DNA of 64,000 bases from Dictyobacter formicarum (GTDB lineage: Bacteria; Chloroflexota; Ktedonobacteria; Ktedonobacterales; Ktedonobacteraceae), in NCBI RefSeq assembly GCF_016587435.1, contig NZ_BNJJ01000004.1, positions 434,001-498,000 of the forward strand, written 5' to 3'. Position 1 is the stretch's first letter; every line of letters begins with the position of its first letter. The notes beneath the pieces were generated by a model that was not told the origin of the DNA, searched no databases, and was given only the letters and a program-made list of their open reading frames with translations. Shown here one piece after another: positions 8,425-17,461 of the stretch. A program made the position numbers and the translations under genes.

Positions 8425-9606
8425 TTACCAGCTCACAGGCAGATTTTTGACGCCGTTAATGAAGGGGCTTTCATAGGCTTCCAGTTCGGCACCAGGCTGT
8501 ATTTTCAATGATGGAAAACGCTCGAACAGCAGGGCCAGGGCGATTCTAGCCTCCAGTCGCGCGAGTGGGGCACCGATGCAGAAGTGGATGCCATGCCCGA
8601 AGGCCTGGTGACGATTGGGATGGCGCCGGATATCGAAGCGTTCTGGCTCAGGAAACTGCCGTTCGTCGTGGTTGGCGGAGAGCAGCCAGGTGATGACCAT
8701 CTGATTCGCTGGAATGGTCACTCCTTGTATCGTCACCTGCCGGGTCGTTGTGCGCATGGTAACCGTAAAGGGTGGGCGATAGCGCAAGATCTCCTCGATC
8801 GCAGATGGAAGCAACGAAGGATCAGCCCTGATGGCTGCTGTGGCGTCTGGATGCTCGTTCAGGCACACAATGGCGTTCCCGAGCAGGATGGTCGTGGTGA
8901 TATTGCCCGCGACCAGCAGGGTCGTCACAAAGGCCAGGATCTCATCATTATCCAGCATCCTGCCTTCAAACTGCGCCTTCGTGAGGTGGCTGATCAAGTC
9001 ATTCCGCGGTTGTTCACGGCGCGCCTGGCAGAAATTCTGCAGGTACGCGAACATTTCCTTAAAGATGGGAAGAACCTCTTTCAGCCTGGCCTTGTCTGCT
9101 GGCGTGGCAGAAGTGGAGGCTATTAAGGTATTTGACCAATCCTTGAAGCGGTTGCGATCCTCAGGAGGTACGCCAAGCAGTTCGGCGATAACAATGATGG
9201 GAAGGGGAGCGGACAGGTCACTGACCAGATCCATTTCTCCTTTTGCGGCTACCTCATCAAGCAAGGTACTGGTAATCTCATGGATGCGCGGTGCCATCTG
9301 TTCAACCACACGTGGCGTAAAAGCCTGACTGACCAGACCGCGAAAATGGCGGTGCTGTGGTGGGTCCATTTTCGTGATATCGCCCTTGAGCCAGGAACTC
9401 AGGAAACTCTCCTCTGAATCTTGAGCTGGAGCCATACTACGTGAAGAGAAAGTGGCTGGATCAGCGAGGGTGGAGACCACATTCTCGTAACGAAAAAGGT
9501 TCCAGAGGTGATTTTGCTCATCATAATACACTGGGCTCTGCTCGCGCATCTGTTTGCACCAGGCCAACTGTGCCAGCCAACGCTCCTGAGATGATCCTTG
9601 TTGCAT
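8425..9606 (-). CDS. Cytochrome P450
   Basis: A 393-residue soluble bacterial P450 that hydroxylates an unknown substrate using O2 and electrons from a redox partner. The heme loop is FGHGIHFCIGAPLARLE with the Cys ligand at residue 343. The K-helix EEILRYRPP carries the ExxR motif. The I-helix reads LLVAGNITTTILL, so the usual acid/Thr pair A-G-x-E/D-T-T has Asn-Ile in place of the acidic residue. AAGGAG stands 8 nt before the ATG. The gene follows a TetR gene in the same direction with a 72-bp gap, so the pair is probably one autoregulated operon. No ferredoxin gene is nearby. Confidence 0.93.
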   Translation of the reverse strand: MQQGSSQERWLAQLAWCKQMREQSPVYYDEQNHLWNLFRYENVVSTLADPATFSSRSMAPAQDSEESFLSSWLKGDITKMDPPQHRHFRGLVSQAFTPRVVEQMAPRIHEITSTLLDEVAAKGEMDLVSDLSAPLPIIVIAELLGVPPEDRNRFKDWSNTLIASTSATPADKARLKEVLPIFKEMFAYLQNFCQARREQPRNDLISHLTKAQFEGRMLDNDEILAFVTTLLVAGNITTTILLGNAIVCLNEHPDATAAIRADPSLLPSAIEEILRYRPPFTVTMRTTTRQVTIQGVTIPANQMVITWLLSANHDERQFPEPERFDIRRHPNRHQAFGHGIHFCIGAPLARLEARIALALLFERFPSLKIQPGAELEAYESPFINGVKNLPVSW

Positions 9607-9678
9607 AGTTTTGCTCCTTAGAACTACTTTCTATAGCTTAAAAATGATGATATGTCAGTAAAGCAATACAAGATAGTG

Positions 9679-10404
9679 TTACATCTCGGTTTGTGTTCGT
9701 ATTTTTTGTTCAAAGTCAAGGCATAGCTGCTCAAACAGCTGGATTGCGGCCGGTGCTACCTCTTGTAGGGCAGTGGGAGAAGGCGGCGTTGATGGCTCGA
9801 AGGTCTGGCGTATGATGCGCGTGAGTACCTCGGCTTTCTGTTCGAGTGAGAGTTGTTGACCACTGACGATATAGGGATCGATCATGGTAAAGCTAGTGGT
9901 GAGCATCTCCAATGCATAGAGATGTTCGGGTTGATTGATATCGACTGCAGTCAGGCCATGCCGGTATAGCAAGCTAAAATACTTCCTGAGTGCCAGTTCT
10001 TCGCGATTTCTGATCTCGCTGTTGGCGTTGCTCTGGATCAGCTTCCCGACGGCTTCAATATCACGGGTAAGCAGAGCTTTAATGATCGGGTTCCCCTCGG
10101 TGATTAACAGCGAGGAGCGTAGCAGCCGATGCGGCAGAATCTCGGTGGTATCTGCATACATACGTCGCAGGATGGCGCGATAGATGGCGATCATCTCACG
10201 CAATATCACCGTTTCGAATAAACTATCCCGCGTCTTCCAATGCAGATAGATGGTCCCTTTCCCCACGCCCGCGTGTCTGGCGATATCATCGATGGTCACG
10301 CGCTTATATCCCCAGCGCAACAACAGGTCGGCGGCCACATCCAGAATGCGCTGCGCACGCTCTACATTTTTCGATGATTCAGCCGGTACGGAAGAATGCT
10401 CCAT
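9679..10404 (-). CDS. TetR family transcriptional regulator
   Basis: A regulator of about 241 residues. The helix-turn-helix region reads AQRILDVAADLLLRWGYKRV, then IDDIARHAGVGKGTIYLHWK. I prefer the ATG at 10404 over a GTG at 10455 because the GTG lies in the putative operator. Ribosome-site evidence is weak for both. The gene lies directly upstream of the P450 gene on the same strand. A TGACCA-N11-TGGTCA inverted repeat in front (10432-10454) is a plausible self-operator. The ligand is unknown. Confidence 0.85.
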   Translation of the reverse strand: MEHSSVPAESSKNVERAQRILDVAADLLLRWGYKRVTIDDIARHAGVGKGTIYLHWKTRDSLFETVILREMIAIYRAILRRMYADTTEILPHRLLRSSLLITEGNPIIKALLTRDIEAVGKLIQSNANSEIRNREELALRKYFSLLYRHGLTAVDINQPEHLYALEMLTTSFTMIDPYIVSGQQLSLEQKAEVLTRIIRQTFEPSTPPSPTALQEVAPAAIQLFEQLCLDFEQKIRTQTEM

Positions 10405-10431
10405 GCTCGTTTTTATTTTTATCCTTTCAGA

Positions 10432-10454
10432 TGACCAATTTAGAAAGATGGTCA
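10432..10454 (-). promoter_or_regulatory. Putative TetR operator upstream of the TetR-P450 pair
   Basis: TGACCA and TGGTCA form a perfect 6-bp inverted repeat across 11 nt, just upstream of the chosen TetR start. Size and place suit an autoregulatory operator. The inner bases are not symmetric, so the call is tentative. Confidence 0.35.
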
Positions 10455-10519
10455 CTCAGTACTGTTTATAAGTATAGGAGTCTGGAATAAGAAAAGTCAA
10501 GATCCTGATTATGCCGTTT

Positions 10520-11281
10520 TTAATGCTGCAGAGGAATGTAGGTATAGAGTTGAACTATGAAGTAGATGCCTATGATTATCAGCATCGCTACATGGAGGGC
10601 GACTGTTTTAGGTGTGGGGGGATTTGTGGCCTGTTCGCTATGGTGTAGTGCGCGTTCATGTCGATATTGTGTGATCAGATAGGGTAGCGTGAAGAATGCG
10701 CCTATGGTATAAGGCCATCCCAGGATGAAAAGATCGGTGATGATAACTGATAAGGATGGATGGGGAAACCCGTGAAGAAAATACGAGCCAGAATAGAGCA
10801 GAGCGATGCAGGCGGTGCAGAGCAGTGGCAGAGACGTTAGCCGGTGCAGGCGTCTCAGGGTGGGGGGATTGCAGATCCCAGCTGAATGTCTGGCTTGCCG
10901 CTCTCGTTGCAGGGCAAAGAGTAATGCCAGGAGTACCAGTGAGATAGCATTGGTGAGCCAGGATGAGAGTTGCTGCGTGAGGATAGGAAGGGGCGGTGCG
11001 ACCATGAGCAGCGTAGACATGACCGTGAAGCGCTCTGCGCCCCGCTCGGATAGTCCCGCATATCTAGCCAGCGAGGCCGCAACATACCAGATTAGCAGTA
11101 TGGATAGCAATGAAAGTAAGAGTAGGAGAAGATCATCGCTCCAGAATGGCCTGTGAATGCGATCCTGTGCGAAGCCGAGCCAGAACAGGCGTACGAGCAT
11201 GCCCAGTGTGAGGAGTATCCACAACCACGTGGGTGGCTTGCGCGCAGTGCCGCTATTGCCATTTCGTTTTATCAAGCTCAT
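10520..11281 (-). CDS. Multi-pass membrane protein of unknown function
   Basis: A 253-residue protein with about six hydrophobic segments (for example WLWILLTLGMLVRLFWLGFA near the N-terminus and ALHVAMLIIIGIYFIVQLY at the C-terminus). I recognise no family. Its ATG overlaps the stop of the Bax1-like gene by 4 bp (ATGA), so it is translationally coupled to the XPB-Bax1 pair. The third position in that operon is the only clue to its role. Confidence 0.7.
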   Translation of the reverse strand: MSLIKRNGNSGTARKPPTWLWILLTLGMLVRLFWLGFAQDRIHRPFWSDDLLLLLLSLLSILLIWYVAASLARYAGLSERGAERFTVMSTLLMVAPPLPILTQQLSSWLTNAISLVLLALLFALQRERQARHSAGICNPPTLRRLHRLTSLPLLCTACIALLYSGSYFLHGFPHPSLSVIITDLFILGWPYTIGAFFTLPYLITQYRHERALHHSEQATNPPTPKTVALHVAMLIIIGIYFIVQLYTYIPLQH

Positions 11282-12528
11282 GTGGATGCCGGCCCGTAGA
11301 TGCGTTGAGACATCTCTTCTACTTTCGCTAGCACATCTTTCATAACAGGTTTATTGGGAAAGAAGAGGACCTCGCTGGTGATGCCCTGAAAATCTTCTTC
11401 GGTGACGTTCAGGCCTTTGTAGATGAGCAGGAGCAGGTGTGAGCAGTTGGCCGCACGGACCTTTTCTAGTTTGCGGCGCAGGTAGTCGGGATGCCAGAAG
11501 CCAACCAGTTCTATCAGAATACGGCGCTGCTCGTTGCGTCGATCAACCATGACAAAGTCGGGCACCATCACGGTATCGCCCAGCACCAGCAGATCGCTTT
11601 CTCGCTGGAGCAGCCATTTGCCGCGCCGCTGGCCAATTTTTTGCTCAAACTCGTGCGCGAAGTCGGCCTCCAGGCGACTATCAAAGGTGCCCGAGCGCTT
11701 GAAATGTGATTGCAGATCGTCGCTCGTAGAGTCTAGCTGATAGTTCATGGCGCCACGGCCCTGTGGAGGATAGACGGTAGCCTGCATCTTCCATTGTTGA
11801 CAGAGGAAGAGCGCGGGCAGAAAGGCAGCCATCTGACGCCCATAGCGTAGGGTGGCTCCCACAAAAGGCGAAATAGGACCATCCAGCTCGATGCGATAGC
11901 CACCACTAGCGCTGGCCTGCGCCACAAACATTAACTTAAACAGCTTGATAAATTTCCAGATGTCTTTATAGTTATCCGCGATTTCGATAGTGAGCTGCGA
12001 GGCCCAGTAGAGTACGCCGCGCGCCAGTTCCAGATTATAGCGCGTCAGTAATGCTTCAGGGGTCCAGGCCGGCCCGGCATCGGTTAAAAGATAGGAGGCG
12101 TGGCGATCCGCAAAGAGCAGGGATTCGACATCGTTCGTGCTGAGCTGTAGATCAGCGGCCACCGATTGCAACACACTCTGGCGCGAAACGGGATGCAGCA
12201 TGTCGCTACCAGAGAAGACCGGACCATAGGCGAACATGGTTTCGCGTACCACCGTTGGCGTATGCGTAGCCTGAAGCGGCGTAAAAGTGGCACCGTCGCT
12301 CAAAACCTTGGCCAGACCGCGCACCAGCACATAATCTAGGCGTGGACCAATGTATGCTGTCAGCGCCCGTTCCCAGGCTTCCTGCGAGCGATTCAGATGC
12401 GATAGAAACAGCTCAATCAGCTCCTGCGCCGTAGCCCGCAGCGAATCGTCCTGTGGATCCACCAGCGCCACCGAGACGTTTCTGTCCTGAAAGCGCAGCA
12501 GGGGTCGGATCAAATCACTCGTCAACAT
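11278..12528 (-). CDS. DUF790 / Bax1-like nuclease, partner of XPB helicase
   Basis: A 416-residue protein of the DUF790 family, whose archaeal members (Bax1) bind XPB helicase and cut DNA. The C-terminal nuclease core is visible: VPDFVMVDRRN, then RRILIELVGFWHPDYLRRKL. These give the PD and E-x-V type metal-binding residues, followed by AANCSHLLLLIYKGLN. The start abuts the stop of the helicase gene with no gap. In archaea the XPB-Bax1 pair acts as a helicase-nuclease in excision repair; the same role here is inferred from operon and motifs. Confidence 0.85.
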   Translation of the reverse strand: MLTSDLIRPLLRFQDRNVSVALVDPQDDSLRATAQELIELFLSHLNRSQEAWERALTAYIGPRLDYVLVRGLAKVLSDGATFTPLQATHTPTVVRETMFAYGPVFSGSDMLHPVSRQSVLQSVAADLQLSTNDVESLLFADRHASYLLTDAGPAWTPEALLTRYNLELARGVLYWASQLTIEIADNYKDIWKFIKLFKLMFVAQASASGGYRIELDGPISPFVGATLRYGRQMAAFLPALFLCQQWKMQATVYPPQGRGAMNYQLDSTSDDLQSHFKRSGTFDSRLEADFAHEFEQKIGQRRGKWLLQRESDLLVLGDTVMVPDFVMVDRRNEQRRILIELVGFWHPDYLRRKLEKVRAANCSHLLLLIYKGLNVTEEDFQGITSEVLFFPNKPVMKDVLAKVEEMSQRIYGPAST

Positions 12529-13899
12529 TCAACAGTCCTCTTTAGCCACGCGGCGACGCTGCGCCTTACTTTCCTCAATCGTCTTTCGTACCAGGATCTC
12601 GAACAGAATCGCCTGCTTCAACTCTCTTTTGCGCAAAATACGCCCCAGGCGCTGAATATACTCCCGTTTGCTGGAGCTACCACCCAGGATAATCGCCACC
12701 TTTGCCTCTGGTACATCGACCCCTTCATTCAAGACTTTAGCCGTCACCAGCGCGCGATAGCGTCCCTCCTGGAACGCATCCAAAATATGTTTGCGCTCGG
12801 CGACGCCCGTCTCATGCGTGATGGCTGGAATCAAATATTGGCGCGAGAGTTGATAGGCCAGTGCATTCGACTCCGTGAAAATCAGGATACGCTCATGGGC
12901 ATACTCACGCAGCAACTGCTCCAACACAGCCAGTTTCTCCTGGCAACCCTCAATGATCTCCCACAGTCGCTGGCGTGCCAGTAGAGCCTGGCGGGCCTGC
13001 ACATCAAAGTTTGAGAGGCGGAAGAGTTCGTGGAGCCAGTTGGGACCATGACTACTGCGCAAGCGGCGCTCTTGAATGTAGGACGTATACAGTTTGTGGG
13101 TGGTGTCGTACTCTACCCGTTCTGCCGGTGTGAGATTGACGCGAATACGTTGCGTGCGATAGTCGGCCAGTTGTTTGCCCAGCAGCGCCTCGATGCGCTT
13201 CGTATAGACGATCGGACCCAGCAGATCATCCAGTCGCCAGCGTTCCCCTGCTTGCTCAGCATCTTCAGGATAGGTCGCCGTCAGACCCAGGCGATAGGGC
13301 GCGGGCGTCATCAGTGCTGCCTCTCCCCACGTTTTGGCCGGCAGATGATGGACCTCATCGCAGATCAGCAGGCGAAACTCATTCCCATGTTCGGCAATCA
13401 AATCACCGGCCGAATGATAGGTGGTAACCGTGATCGGCAGGATCTTTTTCTCCGCATGATAATAGACTCCGATCTCGGTCTGGAACATATTGGTCAGCAC
13501 CACATACCACTGATACAGCAGACTCACCGTAGACACCAGAATGATGGTGGAAGCATTGACCTTGTGCATGGCATGCAAGGCAATAAACGTCTTACCTGCT
13601 CCCGTTGGAATAACCACGCTTCCACGCTTCTCTGCCGCCAGCCAGGCATCCAACGCTTCAAGCTGATAATCATGTGGTTCACGAGGATCATGCAGTGAGA
13701 GCTTCAGGCGTTGCCAGCGGGCCACCTGGTTACGAATTTTGTTTTCTTTTAGCCAGGTTAACAGCTCCGCATAATGGTAAGCTTCACAACGCCAGCGATT
13801 GTGTACAAAGCGAAAAGGAGGTGGGGCCTCAAACGTCTCTGGGACGCCCTGCAACACCAGTGTTCCCCCCTGGAAGAAGAGCGATGCTTTCATGCCCAT
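12529..13899 (-). CDS. XPB/Rad25-like DEAD/DEAH-box DNA helicase
   Basis: A superfamily 2 helicase of about 456 residues, the size of archaeal and bacterial XPB. Motif I is VVIPTGAGKTFIALHA, motif II is LLICDEVHHLPA, motif III is LGLTATYPED, and motif VI includes YIQRLGRILRKRE. An N-terminal damage-recognition-like part precedes the ATPase core. I choose the ATG at 13899 (another lies at 13893); the frame upstream opens at a GTG inside a palindrome and is unlikely. The gene leads an operon with Bax1-like and membrane protein genes. Confidence 0.88.
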   Translation of the reverse strand: MGMKASLFFQGGTLVLQGVPETFEAPPPFRFVHNRWRCEAYHYAELLTWLKENKIRNQVARWQRLKLSLHDPREPHDYQLEALDAWLAAEKRGSVVIPTGAGKTFIALHAMHKVNASTIILVSTVSLLYQWYVVLTNMFQTEIGVYYHAEKKILPITVTTYHSAGDLIAEHGNEFRLLICDEVHHLPAKTWGEAALMTPAPYRLGLTATYPEDAEQAGERWRLDDLLGPIVYTKRIEALLGKQLADYRTQRIRVNLTPAERVEYDTTHKLYTSYIQERRLRSSHGPNWLHELFRLSNFDVQARQALLARQRLWEIIEGCQEKLAVLEQLLREYAHERILIFTESNALAYQLSRQYLIPAITHETGVAERKHILDAFQEGRYRALVTAKVLNEGVDVPEAKVAIILGGSSSKREYIQRLGRILRKRELKQAILFEILVRKTIEESKAQRRRVAKEDC

Positions 13900-13935
13900 A
13901 ACATAGCAGAGCCAACTGCAAATGTCTATAGAGAG

Positions 13936-14087
13936 CACAATTCCCCGTGCACGGGGAATTGTGTCGACCCTTTACTGACGGGCGCATGCGCACCCGAGCC
14001 CTGGGGAACGCAGGCGTCCCCACGCTCTTATTCAGTATTGGTGCAGAAGGTGCGCATCTGCGCACCTTCTGCACCAATACTGAATAA
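13936..14087. repeat. Composite palindromic element with two perfect palindromes
   Basis: The 430-bp gap between the helicase and phosphatase genes holds no gene. It contains a perfect 28-nt palindrome (13936-13963, core CCCCGTGCACGGGG) and an imperfect one around GGGCGCATGCGCACCC. It also has a perfect inverted repeat with 29-nt arms and a 2-nt loop (14028-14056 and 14059-14087). They may work as terminators behind the phosphatase promoter or be the remains of a small foldback element. The rest of the gap up to 14329 is AT-rich and probably holds the phosphatase promoter. Confidence 0.75.
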
Positions 14088-14329
14088 AGACCTTGCAATT
14101 TTTGTACCACTGAATGGATTATGTTTTGACATTTTGGTAAGGGGGAAAAATGCCTTAATTTTATGATCGCTTAACATCTAGATAGCTATTTTTTTATAAA
14201 AGTATGTTACACTAAGTTGGTCAGCTATAGTAGCATATTGTTGTTTGAGCCTAGTTTAGAATAATTAAGCCAATATCTTTTTTTATTAATGTCTGTTGTA
14301 AATGTACTTAAGTCAAAAGGAGTCACGTT

Positions 14330-16465
14330 TTGAAAAGATCATGGGGAGTTCTTTTCCCTGGCGTTCTGCTCACGGCGTTGCTGTTGACACTCTTTATTGG
14401 ACGTGGCGAGTTTGCTAATGCTGCCTCTGATAAGGGTTCTGATAGCACAGCGTGTAAGCTTAATTCACCTACTGGAAGCGCGAAACACGTAATTAATATT
14501 CAGTTCGACAATGTGCACTTTACCCGCGACAATCCCAATGTTCCTTCTGATCTGGAGCAGATGCCCAATCTCTTGAACTTTATTAAAAACAATGGCACGC
14601 TCCTTTCTAACTATCACACACCATTGATTGCTCATACCGCGAACGATATTTTGACCAGTCTGACTGGCCTGTACGGTGAGCATCATGGAGTATCGGTTGC
14701 CAACAGCTATCGCTACTTCAATCCCAATGGCACCACGAGCTCGACACCGTCGTTCACCTACTGGACCGCTCCGGTTTCGACGGCTCCCAACGCGCCCTAT
14801 AATATGATTTCTGCTCCCAACACCAATACACCAGCTCCATGGGTTTCTTATACTCGGGCTGGTTGTAATGTAGGTTCGGTTGCCACTGCCAATACAGTAC
14901 TGGAAAATATCAACACTGATATCCCTACCGTCTTTGGCGCCAACTCACCTGAGGCAGCTGAGGTCAAATCCAATAGTGCTCAGGCCTTTAGCGACTTTGT
15001 TGGTATTGGTATTCACTGCGCTAAGGATGATGCCCTCTGCTCAAACGCCAACAACGGCAAAGCAGATGTATTGCCCAATGAGCCAGGTGGCTATACTGGT
15101 TACCAGGCCTTGTTCGGTCATAAAAATGTGGTACCACAGATCAATCCATCAGGTCCATTGCTGGATCTCAATGGTCAGGTCATCCAGGATGGCAAGCAGC
15201 ACATTGGTTTCCCTGGCTTTGATGGCATGAGTGCCGCTGTATCGCTCTCTTATGTTGCTGCGATGCAAGAGCACAACGTACCAGTCACCTACGCGTATAT
15301 CTCAGATGCCCATGATCCTCATGGCAATGATCCTCATGTGGGTGCCTATGGTCCAGGTGAGGCTGGTTATGTTCAAACGCTGAAATCATACGATGACGCC
15401 TTTGGCAAGTTCTTTGCTCGCCTGCAAAAAGATGGTATCAATGCTAGCAATACTATCTTTAGCTTCAGCTCTGACGAAAACGACCACTTCGCCGGTGGTG
15501 CGCCCACGCCAGCCAATTGTGATGGTGTAACCGTTCCCTGTACCTATCAGCAAGTCGGTGAAATCAATGGCAACTTGACCGGTCTGCTGGCCACACAGCA
15601 GAATATCACCACACCGTTTACCGTACATGCTGACTCGGCACCTACCATTTACATCCAGGGCAACCCCAGCCGCCAGGATGCGACCACACGTAACTTTGCT
15701 CGTGCGCTGGGAGATTTGACCGCCACCAATTCCTATACTGGTCAGAATGAGAAAATCACCAACTATCTGGCTGACTCGGTTGAGATGAATTTCTTACACA
15801 TGGTTACTGCCGATCCTGCCAGGACGCCGACGCTGACCATGTTTGCCAAACCTGACTATTATCTGTACGCAGCGGCACCCAATTGTAATCAACCCTGCAT
15901 TCAGGTTGAATCAGCCTTTGCCTGGAACCATGGTGATCTTTCACCTGACATCAATACAACCTGGCTGGGCCTGGTTGGACCTGGTGTGCGCAACCTGGGT
16001 GTCGATCATAGCGTCTGGGCTGACCAGACTGATTTGCGCCCGACCTTGATGTCGCTGCTGGGTCTAAAAGACGACTATACCTCTGATGGACGGGCTCTGT
16101 TTGAAGTCTTTACCGACAAAGCCCTGCCCCAGACAGTGCGCAGCAACAAGGGTTACTATATCCATCTAGGACAGGTCTACAAGCAGATCAATGCTCCTGT
16201 TGGTGCGTTGAGCATGCAGACCGTGGCAATCTCTACTCAAGCCCTAGAAAGCAACTCTGCGAATGACCAGACCTATAACACGCTGGAAAATGGGTTGATC
16301 TCGCTGACCACCCTGCGCAATACTCTGGCGCAACAGATCCATAATACGCTGGACACAGCTACCTTTGGCGGTAACACATCCGCCCATGGGAACGCCGACG
16401 TGCAGTCGCAGAATCCGTTCAAACAGGCTCAGCAATTGTTCCAGAAAGCGCAACAGCTGCGATAG
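14330..16465 (+). CDS. Secreted alkaline-phosphatase-superfamily protein
   Basis: A 711-residue exported protein. It begins with a signal peptide (LLTALLLTLFIG.. with a cut near ANAASD). The body looks like a phosphoesterase or sulfatase-fold enzyme: INIQFDNVHFTRDNPN, YHTPLIAHTANDILTSLTGL, a repeated DPHGNDPH metal-type segment, and FSSDENDHFAGG. The C-terminus has Gln/Leu-rich helices. Translation starts at TTG (14330), supported by AAAGGAG 7 nt upstream. It probably hydrolyses phosphate or sulfate esters outside the cell. Catalytic assignment is by general resemblance, not residue by residue. Confidence 0.75.
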   Translation: MKRSWGVLFPGVLLTALLLTLFIGRGEFANAASDKGSDSTACKLNSPTGSAKHVINIQFDNVHFTRDNPNVPSDLEQMPNLLNFIKNNGTLLSNYHTPLIAHTANDILTSLTGLYGEHHGVSVANSYRYFNPNGTTSSTPSFTYWTAPVSTAPNAPYNMISAPNTNTPAPWVSYTRAGCNVGSVATANTVLENINTDIPTVFGANSPEAAEVKSNSAQAFSDFVGIGIHCAKDDALCSNANNGKADVLPNEPGGYTGYQALFGHKNVVPQINPSGPLLDLNGQVIQDGKQHIGFPGFDGMSAAVSLSYVAAMQEHNVPVTYAYISDAHDPHGNDPHVGAYGPGEAGYVQTLKSYDDAFGKFFARLQKDGINASNTIFSFSSDENDHFAGGAPTPANCDGVTVPCTYQQVGEINGNLTGLLATQQNITTPFTVHADSAPTIYIQGNPSRQDATTRNFARALGDLTATNSYTGQNEKITNYLADSVEMNFLHMVTADPARTPTLTMFAKPDYYLYAAAPNCNQPCIQVESAFAWNHGDLSPDINTTWLGLVGPGVRNLGVDHSVWADQTDLRPTLMSLLGLKDDYTSDGRALFEVFTDKALPQTVRSNKGYYIHLGQVYKQINAPVGALSMQTVAISTQALESNSANDQTYNTLENGLISLTTLRNTLAQQIHNTLDTATFGGNTSAHGNADVQSQNPFKQAQQLFQKAQQLR

Positions 16466-16511
16466 CCGCTGTCCATTTGAATAGAGCTCAAACACAACAA
16501 TTCGCGACCTT

Positions 16512-16563
16512 AAAGCCAGGTAGCAGGTATAGTCAACGAAGACTGGGCCTGCTACCTGGCTTT
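16512..16563 (+). terminator. Terminator hairpin after the phosphatase gene
   Basis: The 16-bp arms AAAGCCAGGTAGCAGG and its exact complement face each other across 20 nt, 46 bp after the stop codon, and the right arm ends in TTT. Confidence 0.7.
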
Positions 16564-16648
16564 GCATATGCCACACATGTGATGAAGAATATTTATGCGA
16601 CAAAGTGCGACATCAAAAAGGCCAGAGAGCCTGGTTTGATATAAATCT

Positions 16649-16850
16649 TTATGTTTTGTCATAGCAGGCGAGCATTTGTTGGAGTTCCCTACGATATTGG
16701 GCACGCCACCCCTCAGGTTCAAGTAACTCCGCTCCCGGACCTAGCCAGCGGAGCAGTGAGAAGACGATATCGCTGTCACACTCGCCCAGCGTCATCAAGA
16801 TATGATCGGACCGTTCAGCGGCAACAAAATCGGCGTGCATATACGCTGGG
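16649..16850 (-). pseudogene. WYL-domain regulator, C-terminal fragment
   Basis: On the minus strand the frame reads FSLLRWLGPGAELLEPEGWR, then AQYRRELQQML and a stop. This is the tail of WYL-domain (YafY-like) DNA-binding regulators that sense small ligands or nucleotides. The helix-turn-helix and most of the WYL fold are missing. Homology stops near 16850, where an MFS transporter tail begins in the other orientation. This looks like a deletion junction, so the fragment is not expected to work. Confidence 0.7.
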
Positions 16851-17211
16851 AAGTGTGCCATTCATTTTTCTGTCGCTTTTTATTGCGCCACATCTGCTGG
16901 TAATTGCTGTCTGCTTGGCGGTCTTTTTCCTGGTGCATATCGCCCTTGGTATCTACACCGTCGTCAGCATCAGTTTGCGCCAGGCTGTAACACCTCACAG
17001 CATGATGGGCCGCGTCAGTGCCAGCCTGCGCGTGGTCACCTATGGCGTTACCTCCCTTGGGGCATTCGTCAGCGGTTTTATCGGTGCAGCAATTGGTCTA
17101 CGCATGAGCCTCTTTTTGGCAGGAAGCGGCTTCATCATCGCACTGCTGCCCATTTTCGTTTCGTCCGTCATCCGCCTGCGCTCCATGCCCGACCAGGAGA
17201 TTCACATTTGA
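16846..17211 (+). pseudogene. MFS transporter, C-terminal fragment
   Basis: The last 120 or so codons of an EntS/MFS_3-type transporter. They show four hydrophobic helices (FIFLSLFIAPHLLVIAVCLA, VFFLVHIALGIYTVVSISL) and the conserved RQAVTPHSMMGRVSASLR loop, ending in a short basic tail. The frame can be read upstream to 16651, but that part is the antisense of the WYL fragment. Two-thirds of the transporter is absent, so it is a remnant joined to the WYL fragment. Confidence 0.75.
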
Positions 17212-17461
17212 GCGCGGCAACTAAAAAGAGCCTTCAACAGAGGATGTTGGGCTTGCTATTACTGATCTCGACATAGATTGATAAACATGGTAACCTGGAG
17301 CGATGCGCAAAGCAGGGCTTTCTAGTGGTGGAAAAGAATGACGCCTGAAACCTGCTCAAACGGCGCAAATTGAAGGATTTCTGTTGCCGAGATCTCTCTC
17401 CCTGATTAAGAAATTGTGCACGCTAATCTCGGCAGGTACGAAAAAAGCAAGGAGGAGAGAA

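Noticed and set aside
13774..14166. Open frames across the palindromes between the helicase and phosphatase genes.
   Set aside because: Their similarity to each other (VLVQKVR.CAPSAPILNK on both strands) is explained by the perfect inverted repeat, not by real proteins.
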